A stretch of DNA of 40,778 nucleotides, taken from the IMG/VR virus record IMGVR_UViG_3300022924_000011, positions 1 to 40,778 of that record; one strand, written 5' to 3'. The DNA is from a virus. Position numbers and translations under genes: made by a program. Below, one piece after another: positions 7,517 through 14,304 of this stretch (within the stretch, counting starts at the first letter, position 1; every line of letters starts with the position of its first letter). The notes under the pieces are model-generated. The model searched no databases, was not told the DNA's origin, and was given only the letters and a program-made list of their open reading frames with translations.

Positions 7517-8148
7517 AATTTTTTGGTTATATTGCCACCCCTTATGCCGTAGCCTTTATTTTTAGTAAAACCTCCGCATTTATCACAAGAACAGCCACAG
7601 CCTACGCAATTTTTAGAATTAAAATCTGTAAATGTTTCTCGTTTGTTGCAAAGGTACATTTCTGTTTTCTTGAACTTATCGTAACCCATAGAACGGTACA
7701 TATCGGCTTGTTTTGATAACTCTTTATCGTTAAGCTGAATTGAAAAGTCATTCGTTTTCTTGACTAATCCGTTTGGAGTATCGTCAACTGAATTTATGAA
7801 AATATATCGAGCATAAGAATAATAGATAAGCACGTTTCTTATTCCTTCAAAGGTTCTTGTTTTACCTGAACAGTTTTCAAAAGCACCTCCGTAAATCAAT
7901 GCTTTTTTTTCAGCATAGTTAACTACTAAAGGAATAGCATTTATACAAGTCTGATCGCCATTGCACTTTAGTACAGCTAAATCATAAGCATCCACTTCAT
8001 CCCAATATTCTTTTATTTCGTACCAAAAATCACAATACAGATTTTCCATATCTGATTCAAGTGCATGCCTTTCGGCTATGCAAAGCTTATCATAGTCGCA
8101 ATGTTTTGCAACAACGCCTATGCAGTTATAATCCTGTTGTGTCAGCAT
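7513..8148 (-). CDS. Probable head-tail adaptor protein
   Basis: 211 aa. Its middle is helical with the string TRTFEGIRNVLIYYSYARYI (about 97-116), followed by a 'LVKKTNDFS...ELSKQADMYRSMGY' helix. This is the pattern of head-completion or adaptor proteins (HK97 gp6/SPP1 gp15-like) in Bacteroidota phages. The C-terminus has a Cys cluster (CVGCGCSCDKC) that could bind metal. It overlaps the portal gene by 23 bases and the next gene by 4. The functional call rests on context and weak similarity. Confidence 0.6.
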   Translation of the reverse strand: MLTQQDYNCIGVVAKHCDYDKLCIAERHALESDMENLYCDFWYEIKEYWDEVDAYDLAVLKCNGDQTCINAIPLVVNYAEKKALIYGGAFENCSGKTRTFEGIRNVLIYYSYARYIFINSVDDTPNGLVKKTNDFSIQLNDKELSKQADMYRSMGYDKFKKTEMYLCNKRETFTDFNSKNCVGCGCSCDKCGGFTKNKGYGIRGGNITKKL

Positions 8149-9334
8149 TTTCAGTTATTGTTTGGGTTTCTAATTTAAAGAAAGGCTTTATCTCGCAAGG
8201 AAAACCTAAATATGTTAGTGTTTCTGATAAGTGCCAACGCTCGTTATCTGTCTGCTCTGTATAGAATAACTTCGCTTGCATATACAAATCTCCCGAAGCA
8301 CCGAATAAAGCACCGTCAGAAGCCTGAAATAAAACAGTAGGCAGGTTATTTGCCTGTCCTAATATAGCAGTTTCTAACCATTTCTTTGTTTCGCTGAATA
8401 TCTTTTCGTCAAATTGAGCTTTAACGTCAATAATATACAAAACTTTTGTAATGTCCTCAACTGAAACAACATCTAAATGATATATTCCTGATGAATTTCC
8501 TGCACCAAGCCACTCAGCAATATCTTTTTCAACTTTTTTAGAAGTTTCTTCATCCAATCCGCTGGTAATTACAGCCTTTTTTCCAAGCATTCCAGAACGC
8601 CATTGTTCGTTTGTGTACAAACCTAAACGGTATTCAGTATCGCAATGGTTATAAACGGCATCGAAAGGACTTAAAGCGTACTTATATTCGGGTGTTAGGT
8701 TGTCGTAAAATACCTGCCCTCTGTAATAAGGCAACATTTCCTGTAATGTTTTTTCGTTAATAACTGCATCAGGGTTTTTTTCTAAATAATCCGCTTTTAT
8801 CTGTTCAATTACTACATCGGCATTAGGATTGAAAGGATAGAATAGTTTTTCTTTTCTTTTTTTAAATCCTGTCCAAGCTTTCTTTTCCTTGAAATCGCTA
8901 TAAACAATCATTCCCTTATTGCCGTCATCATCTTCTTTTTGGAAACGGCATTTAGGATAATCTAAAATGTCAAGTGTTTTTTGCTTTACTGATTTTAGAT
9001 CATCAGTAAGTCCGTAGCCAACGTGAATCCAAGCACCGCCCTGTTTTGAATAATTTTGAGCTATGATATATGCAATCCTTGAAAGAATATAATTCTTTTT
9101 AGGATTTACTATAATATCTTGATTTTCATCAGTCAATCCTTTGCCTGAAATATAATTTCCGAATATCTTTGAAGCACGTACGGCCGTCGGAGAGTTTGAA
9201 ATAACGGTTTCAATTTCGTAAGGGTACATATTGTCCTCTCCGTTCCAATATACTTTGCCTTCCTTGTCCGTATTCACAGGAATCAACCTATGATACATTT
9301 CAACGAGTGTGGCCCTTATTTTTTTAACGTCCAT
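8126..9334 (-). CDS. Portal protein
   Basis: 402 aa, forming the dodecameric ring through which DNA enters the head. Features seen are NSPTAVRASKIFGNYISGKGL near the N-terminus (portal clip/stem-type start), a central PFDAVYNHCDTEYRLGLYTN helix, and a C-terminal GQANNLPTVLFQASDGALFG...QAKLFYTEQTDNERWHLSE region. The last matches the 'wing/crown' pattern of portals from Bacteroidota phages. Portal is the only major head protein otherwise missing. It lies after the capsid gene rather than beside the terminase, which is unusual. Confidence 0.75.
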   Translation of the reverse strand: MDVKKIRATLVEMYHRLIPVNTDKEGKVYWNGEDNMYPYEIETVISNSPTAVRASKIFGNYISGKGLTDENQDIIVNPKKNYILSRIAYIIAQNYSKQGGAWIHVGYGLTDDLKSVKQKTLDILDYPKCRFQKEDDDGNKGMIVYSDFKEKKAWTGFKKRKEKLFYPFNPNADVVIEQIKADYLEKNPDAVINEKTLQEMLPYYRGQVFYDNLTPEYKYALSPFDAVYNHCDTEYRLGLYTNEQWRSGMLGKKAVITSGLDEETSKKVEKDIAEWLGAGNSSGIYHLDVVSVEDITKVLYIIDVKAQFDEKIFSETKKWLETAILGQANNLPTVLFQASDGALFGASGDLYMQAKLFYTEQTDNERWHLSETLTYLGFPCEIKPFFKLETQTITENADTTGL

Positions 9335-9822
9335 TATTTATTTTTTCTTTTACGAGTTTGCTTAACCGCAGATTCTGTTTTGGCCTGAGCATTATCTTTT
9401 ACAACTTCTTCAGTTGTTTTTAATTCTTCTGATTTAGTTTCTTTAGGAAGTTTTGAGAACATTTTTTTACGTTCTTCAATTTCTTCTTCAGAACCGTTTG
9501 AAAGATAACCTAAAACAAATTCTTCTGTTAAGTTGGTATCATATTTCCTGTGCGTAACAGTTCCCTTTTTAAAAGACAATATCTTGCCTTCTGCTTTTTT
9601 TAATTGAAATGTAGCCATTGTTTTTTCTTTTTGTAAAGTTAATAAATTTTCCGTTCCGTTGATACGATTTACCAATTTATACCAATCAGAATTAAAAGTG
9701 CATCCTGCACAGTTTGGAGCATAACCGAACGCATCCTTAAACGTTTCTATGTAAAACAACATAAGGTTAGAATCTCTCCTAACCTTACTTGCATCTAATG
9801 ATATTAATTCTTTGACAGTCAT
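9334..9822 (-). CDS. Hypothetical virion-module protein with basic tail
   Basis: 162 aa. N-terminal helix with two cysteines (CAGC), middle beta-rich segment, then a highly charged C-terminus (about 125-162, ending KQTRKRKNK). It sits between the tube-like protein and the portal with one-base spacing on each side. The basic tail could touch DNA or the acidic scaffold. No family recognised. Confidence 0.65.
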   Translation of the reverse strand: MTVKELISLDASKVRRDSNLMLFYIETFKDAFGYAPNCAGCTFNSDWYKLVNRINGTENLLTLQKEKTMATFQLKKAEGKILSFKKGTVTHRKYDTNLTEEFVLGYLSNGSEEEIEERKKMFSKLPKETKSEELKTTEEVVKDNAQAKTESAVKQTRKRKNK

Positions 9823-10419
9823 TTAAGCTTCATTTAAAAAGTCAGCATCAAAGTCCTCAATTTCTTGTCCGGGAACAGCAGATTTATAAACCAAAGGTAG
9901 AAAGCTTTCAGGACTTTCGTCACGGCTTGATAAAACTCCAATTGAACCACCGCCACCTTCTTGATTATCTAAAGTTCCATCAACCATTGATAAACCGTTT
10001 TCAATACCGTAAATTTCTATGATATCCCCGAACTGCATAGCAACTACGTATTTACCACGAATAAGCGCATCTGTAACGCATTTCTGCGCTTCCGTAGCTC
10101 CTACTGTAATCATCTGTACATTGTGTTTGAAGTCAGGACTTCCGAAAGTTTCCGAAGTAGTGGTATCAACATAACCTTTATAGGTGCTTCCATTTTCTCC
10201 ACCAATAAACTTAAAGCCTTTTTTGTCTGCTTTCAATGTGAAAGTAACATTATAGGCGCAGGTTTCGGGTGTTAATCCTGTAGGAGCTGTAATTGTATAT
10301 GTATCAATATCGTTTTTATTAATTATTACGATTTGTTGTGCATATTTACGAGTTGAAGGAGCGGAGCAAGAATAATCCGCTCCACTCTTTAATGTTCCAC
10401 AAACGCTTGATATAGCCAT
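9823..10419 (-). CDS. Structural protein (tail-tube or decoration candidate)
   Basis: 198 aa, beta-rich, following the major capsid gene by about 20 bases. It begins with C-x10-C (CGTLKSGADYSC) and ends with an acidic tail (EIEDFDADFLNEA). It is a paralogue of the 212-aa protein at 6.9-7.5 kb. The size, beta content and flexible glycine loop (EGGGGSIG) would fit a tail-tube protein or a capsid decoration protein. Sequence alone does not decide between them. Confidence 0.65.
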   Translation of the reverse strand: MAISSVCGTLKSGADYSCSAPSTRKYAQQIVIINKNDIDTYTITAPTGLTPETCAYNVTFTLKADKKGFKFIGGENGSTYKGYVDTTTSETFGSPDFKHNVQMITVGATEAQKCVTDALIRGKYVVAMQFGDIIEIYGIENGLSMVDGTLDNQEGGGGSIGVLSSRDESPESFLPLVYKSAVPGQEIEDFDADFLNEA

Positions 10420-10442
10420 TTTTTAATTTTTTTAAAGGTTAA

Positions 10443-11531
10443 TTAAAGCGCTTCTGCTCCCAAGTAAACATATTCATTTGTTACCAAAGAAGCTCCGATG
10501 TTTGCACCACCTTTGATGTAAATTTGGTCATCATCTTTTGAGTACCAAATATCAAATGCTGGCAATTGGTCAAGCTCTGAAGTACCAATCATAATGTTTG
10601 TATCAGAAGTCAATAAGGCTCTGTAAGGGAATCCTAAGTTCAAAGCTGAAATAACTCCGTCTAATTCTCTATGTACGTGGATTGGAATACCGAAAATACG
10701 TAAGTCAGCATCGATATTAAACGCTCTCATAGCCGTAATTCCATCTGCTGAATAACATTCACAGTTGATTCCGTTTCTGTCGCCCAATCCATTTAACCAA
10801 CCAACTAAAGCTGAAGCCATCGCTGCGGTCATTTCAAAACGTGCAGTAGCCTGGTTGAACCAAGGTTGTAGAACTGCCTCATTATACGCTTGCAATAAGT
10901 AAGCGTACACAGCTTCACCTGTTAATGGAACAGGCGAAGCTGCAGTTCCTGAATTGTTTTGTGTGATTAGGATTTTTGTTCCGTCACCTGCTTCTGCTTG
11001 TGTAAAAATTCCATCGATAGGTCTTAACAATGCGTAGTTTGGATCAGATACTTCAGTAGCACGGTCACCAAAAAACGCTACTCTCCACATTGCCGCCTGT
11101 AAATTAGTCTGAAACTTCTCTACAATGAACTGCATAAGTGCAGAACTTAGGTTTTCATCCCCAAATATTCTTTTGTTTGAACCCCAAAAAACAAGAAAGT
11201 TTTCATTAAAGGTATTGATACAGATTGGAATTTTACAAGCAATCATTCCTAACTGCCACGCTTTTGCGCTGAAGCCTAAATCCAAATCACAAACAGGAAT
11301 AGTACAATCCGCTGGATTTTTGTAAGGGAATGAATTATATTGTGGTGCAGTTGATAGGATTGGAATAATATTTCCATCTCTAACTCCTGTAATCACTTGA
11401 TGATTTTCAGCTAACGGAGAAACCTCAAAAGAAGATTCGTAAACCGCTTCTGACAATCTTACTTTGTCAGCAGTTACCAAGTCAGTAACGAGGTCAAGGA
11501 CTGCTGTTGAAAAGTTTGTAGTTACTGCCAT
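10443..11531 (-). CDS. Major capsid protein, HK97-like fold
   Basis: 362 aa. It follows the protease-scaffold gene by 2 bases, the standard pairing. An N-terminal helical region, a central 'NLQAAMWRVAFFGDRATEVSD' helix and a C-terminal beta-rich domain (FGIPIHVHRELDG... YRALLTSDTNIMIGTSEL) fit Bacteroidota phage major capsid proteins. The clean open frame, size and position make this the best capsid candidate. Processing by the upstream protease would remove part of the N-terminus (inference). Confidence 0.85.
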   Translation of the reverse strand: MAVTTNFSTAVLDLVTDLVTADKVRLSEAVYESSFEVSPLAENHQVITGVRDGNIIPILSTAPQYNSFPYKNPADCTIPVCDLDLGFSAKAWQLGMIACKIPICINTFNENFLVFWGSNKRIFGDENLSSALMQFIVEKFQTNLQAAMWRVAFFGDRATEVSDPNYALLRPIDGIFTQAEAGDGTKILITQNNSGTAASPVPLTGEAVYAYLLQAYNEAVLQPWFNQATARFEMTAAMASALVGWLNGLGDRNGINCECYSADGITAMRAFNIDADLRIFGIPIHVHRELDGVISALNLGFPYRALLTSDTNIMIGTSELDQLPAFDIWYSKDDDQIYIKGGANIGASLVTNEYVYLGAEAL

Positions 11532-11533
11532 TT

Positions 11534-12616
11534 TTATTTCGTTTTAAATTTGTTAAAGTTTAAAGAAGCTTTTGACGCTTCACTCGTTTTTGCACTTGCA
11601 ACTTCTTTAGTATTAGCTTTATCAGCATTTGGAGCAGGTTTAGAAGTAGTCTGTTTTGCGTTTGCAATGATAACCGCTTGTGCTTTGTTTTCCGCTTTCA
11701 AAGTTTCAGCAGAAGCCAAAACGCTTTCCAATGACGCTTTCAATTCTTCATTTTCCGCTTTCAATGCTACCATTTCTTCAGAAGCAGTATCATCTTCAGG
11801 ATCTTTAATTTCCGTCAAGATACCTGCATCATCGAAAATATAATGCTTCCCATCAGTCATAACATATTCGCCACTTGCTGGAGAACCGTCAACTTCTGCA
11901 TAAGCACCTACTTCAATAATTTCATCTTCTTCAAGATTTGTAAAGTCTAGTTCTTTGTCATCTGCCGTATAAACTACTTTGTTTTCGGCTACCAAAGACT
12001 TTAAAAATGAAGCTGTACGTGCCAGAATATTCATTTTTTGGTTTTTGTTTTTCATATTTGATTTTAATTGTGGATTAATAAATCTTTTTAAAGCAACTGG
12101 TCTTAATACCTGTTCTATAGAAGTACAGAAACGCATACTTAAAGCCATTTCTGTATCGATGAATGTATCAGCATCCATCAATGAATACGCTTCATCATAA
12201 GTCAATTCTGTATGGCTTGCGTAATGCGTAGCTATTCTTTTATTTAAAACTTCTAATTCTGCTTTTTGCTTATCCGATATTTCTTCATCTGTATCGAAAA
12301 AAGCTTTGTGAACGAAAGGCTGTAAATCAGTTGTCAATTCTCTTTCATCGCCTGCCAAGAAAATAATTGTAGCAATCGAACCCAAACGGCTTTCTGCAAA
12401 AGTCTTAACTTTAACCTTATTTTCTTTTGCGTATCTTCTTAACTCGTAATAAATTGCAAATCCTTCTTCGGCATCGCCACCGTGTGAATTTATACGGCAT
12501 ATTACAGGCTTTCCGTTTGCTTCTTTAAGCTGTTGCTGTACGTCAAGTAGTGAAACTTCCTTTTCAGACTGTTCCGCAACGTTTGAAATATATCCGTAAA
12601 TCTTGATTTCGTGCAT
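11534..12616 (-). CDS. ClpP-like prohead protease fused to scaffold
   Basis: 360 aa. Residues 1-170 form a ClpP/S14-type serine protease: the INSHGGDAEEG loop (42-52), the nucleophile region LGSIAT with Ser80, His103 in PFVHKAFF, and DTFIDTEMA (150-158) supplying the likely Asp. After about residue 180 the protein is a scaffold: acidic, then a coiled coil (EEMVALKAENEELKASLESV, 280-299) and a Lys/Ala-rich end. An in-frame ATG at codon 188 (MKNKNQKMNILA) could produce scaffold alone, as in other phages with nested scaffolds. It is the first gene of structural block A. Its promoter is not obvious; TAGATTTA at 12640-12647 is one base off consensus. Confidence 0.85.
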   Translation of the reverse strand: MHEIKIYGYISNVAEQSEKEVSLLDVQQQLKEANGKPVICRINSHGGDAEEGFAIYYELRRYAKENKVKVKTFAESRLGSIATIIFLAGDERELTTDLQPFVHKAFFDTDEEISDKQKAELEVLNKRIATHYASHTELTYDEAYSLMDADTFIDTEMALSMRFCTSIEQVLRPVALKRFINPQLKSNMKNKNQKMNILARTASFLKSLVAENKVVYTADDKELDFTNLEEDEIIEVGAYAEVDGSPASGEYVMTDGKHYIFDDAGILTEIKDPEDDTASEEMVALKAENEELKASLESVLASAETLKAENKAQAVIIANAKQTTSKPAPNADKANTKEVASAKTSEASKASLNFNKFKTK

Positions 12617-12665
12617 CTTGCTTAAATTTTGTATAAAAATAAATCTATTATTAGTAATTAATGTT

Positions 12666-12673
12666 TACATTTG
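12666..12673 (+). promoter_or_regulatory. -7 box of the plus-strand island promoter
   Basis: TACATTTG matches TAnnTTTG exactly and lies 20 bases before the ATG at 12693. No good TTG is found at the usual distance, so the upstream half is weak. Its position between the leftward protease gene and the rightward island also supports starting the first island gene at 12693 rather than 12603. Confidence 0.5.
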
Positions 12674-12692
12674 TTGTTATAATATTTACACA

Positions 12693-12959
12693 ATGAAAAA
12701 AGTTAAGTTGTATTCTAAATTAATTAATACTGAATTTGATTTATCGAATAGTATTCATAAATTATATTTAAAAGAGCTTTCTGAACACAAAAAGGTTTCA
12801 AAACTAATTATTAATCCATTGGACTTTGAATTATTAATTATTGAGTGCAGAAAGCTGTTCCCTATTACATACAATAATAGCTATGACAAAGTATATTTAT
12901 TTGGAATAGAATTAGTAAAGGACTATTATTGTGGCTTTGGATGTTGGTATTTCAAATGA
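12693..12959 (+). CDS. Hypothetical protein, first gene of the plus-strand island
   Basis: 88 aa from ATG 12693 (MKKVKLYSKLINTEF...). The frame extends 30 codons upstream, but those codons cover the promoter and run against the protease gene, so the later start is preferred. There is a Cys/aromatic-rich end (YYCGFGCWYFK). It overlaps the next gene by 4 bases. No family recognised. Confidence 0.6.
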   Translation: MKKVKLYSKLINTEFDLSNSIHKLYLKELSEHKKVSKLIINPLDFELLIIECRKLFPITYNNSYDKVYLFGIELVKDYYCGFGCWYFK

Positions 12960-13189
12960 TTATTTTAGTAATATGGATTATATTTAGCTTTTGGTATTCA
13001 GCAAAAAATGAATACATAAAAAGGCATATGGCTAAAAATAAAAATGATTATGACTATAAATATTATTTAAAATGGTGTTTGGATAACGGAGAAATACCAG
13101 CAGATAAAATATCATTTATAAAAGAAGTTGAGGACAAAGAAAATAATATTAAAAATATAATAAGCGGAAGCCGAAAAGCTAAAGAGTAG
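12956..13189 (+). CDS. N-terminally anchored small membrane protein
   Basis: 77 aa from ATG 12956 (MIILVIWIIFSFWYSAKNEY...), overlapping the previous stop as ATGA. One membrane helix at residues 2-14, then a charged cytoplasmic-type tail. An upstream ATG at 12929 would give a longer overlap and is less likely. Function unknown. Confidence 0.6.
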   Translation: MIILVIWIIFSFWYSAKNEYIKRHMAKNKNDYDYKYYLKWCLDNGEIPADKISFIKEVEDKENNIKNIISGSRKAKE

Positions 13190-13211
13190 GCAAATATAAA
13201 TACACAAATAT

Positions 13212-13481
13212 ATGTACACATTAAGAAAGGTTATCGAAGGTCAAGAAGAATGTAATTTTAATCTTGGCAACTATTATTCATTGATTGAAGAATCAAAATT
13301 CCCAAAACATTTTGAACAAACATTTGAAATGGTTTTTAATAATTGCCCTCCTTATACAGATGATAAATGTTATGCTTTTGTAACTTCTGAAAAAGGCAAA
13401 GTTGAACCATTATGGTTAAGCCAAAAAAATTACATTATGACCGAAAACGGAAAAACATTTAGCAACCTTTCAATTAAGTAA
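13212..13481 (+). CDS. Hypothetical soluble protein
   Basis: 89 aa (MYTLRKVIEGQEECNFNLG...), with NCPPYTDDKCYAF in the middle. No signal peptide or membrane segment. It resembles small, uncharacterised phage proteins with a 'YTLRKI..G.E.N..LG..Y' start, but I cannot assign a function. It stands third in the four-gene island. Confidence 0.6.
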   Translation: MYTLRKVIEGQEECNFNLGNYYSLIEESKFPKHFEQTFEMVFNNCPPYTDDKCYAFVTSEKGKVEPLWLSQKNYIMTENGKTFSNLSIK

Positions 13482-13483
13482 TT

Positions 13484-13744
13484 ATGGAAATTTACAAAGG
13501 CGTATCTAAAATAAATAAATATGAATACGACAACATTATAGAAAAAGGCATATTAGATTTAGTTTATAAAAGGCATATAGTAGATTTTCTAATGAGTTTA
13601 GAATTTGAAAAAATAAAAGAATTAGTTAATTTTAAAGAAATAGACCCTTTTAAATTAACTCCAAAAAGTTCTGATGAAGCAGATTATCTATCCAGACTTA
13701 GATTTGAAAACAATATAGAAGTTAAAATGGAAATTAAAATATAG
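13484..13744 (+). CDS. Hypothetical protein, last gene of the island
   Basis: 86 aa, helical and charged (MEIYKGVSKINKYEYDNIIE...). It follows the previous gene by 2 bases and ends about 20 bases before a strong bidirectional terminator. No family recognised. Confidence 0.6.
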   Translation: MEIYKGVSKINKYEYDNIIEKGILDLVYKRHIVDFLMSLEFEKIKELVNFKEIDPFKLTPKSSDEADYLSRLRFENNIEVKMEIKI

Positions 13745-13765
13745 TTTTTTTGGTTGATTGAAACG

Positions 13766-13797
13766 AAAAACCCGCTAATTAATTTTAGCGGGTTTTT
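13766..13797. terminator. Bidirectional terminator between island and late block B
   Basis: A 13-bp perfect stem (AAAAACCCGCTAA at 13766-13778 with TTAGCGGGTTTTT at 13785-13797), 6-nt loop, and a T-run on the plus side. It stops the plus-strand island. It also overlaps the last codons of the leftward 83-aa gene, so it should end structural block B too. Confidence 0.9.
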
Positions 13798-14026
13798 TTA
13801 TGTCCTTTTCCATTTCTCTTACTGCTTTTCGTACCGTGTCTATACTTACCTTTAAATCACTTCCAACCGATCCGTAACGCTTCATCTTTGGCAATAATAT
13901 ATCAGTAGCCAAGAACCGCAAATAAATATCGTAGTCGGTCATTAAAGACAAAGGCACACGGCCCAACTGAACCAACTGCTTTATAACGCAGATATTCTTT
14001 TCAATATAATCAACTACTCTTTCCAT
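13775..14026 (-). CDS. Hypothetical small protein, end of structural block B
   Basis: 83 aa, helical, with a C-terminal region (LKVSIDTVRKAVREMEKDIK) that could form a helix-turn-helix recognition helix. It overlaps the 96-aa gene by 13 bases. Its stop lies inside the terminator stem. No family recognised. DNA binding is only a suggestion. Confidence 0.6.
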   Translation of the reverse strand: MERVVDYIEKNICVIKQLVQLGRVPLSLMTDYDIYLRFLATDILLPKMKRYGSVGSDLKVSIDTVRKAVREMEKDIKKPAKIN

Positions 14027-14304
14027 TTATCACATTTAGTTTTTGACTGCCTTAATTTGTAAGATAATGTGCACCCGCATTCGCCACACATCTTATTTGA
14101 AAGTAAAGGTAATGTTTTATCTTCAACACGCAAAAAGCTTATCGGTTCATCTTCAAAAAATACACACCCCTCGCAGGTTTTTGAACGCTCAGAAGCTAAT
14201 TTTTCAACTTTTGCTATTGGATTATGAAAGTTTAATACGCCTTCTTCCAAAGGCTCTAAACCGTTTTTTACCAATGACTTTATTTTTTTACTAAAACTTT
14301 GCAT
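14014..14304 (-). CDS. Small zinc-binding protein after the tape measure
   Basis: 96 aa. Two Cys clusters (CEGC at about 44-47; CGECGC at about 73-78, with a later Cys in KCDKWKE) suggest a zinc ribbon. It overlaps the tape-measure gene by 14 bases. Short Cys-rich genes at this position occur in other Bacteroidota phages; they may be tail chaperones or assembly factors, but this is inferred from position. Confidence 0.65.
   Translation of the reverse strand: MQSFSKKIKSLVKNGLEPLEEGVLNFHNPIAKVEKLASERSKTCEGCVFFEDEPISFLRVEDKTLPLLSNKMCGECGCTLSYKLRQSKTKCDKWKE

Noticed and set aside
12603-12692. Earlier start for the first island gene
   Set aside because: The extra codons cover the TACATTTG promoter box and run against the protease gene.
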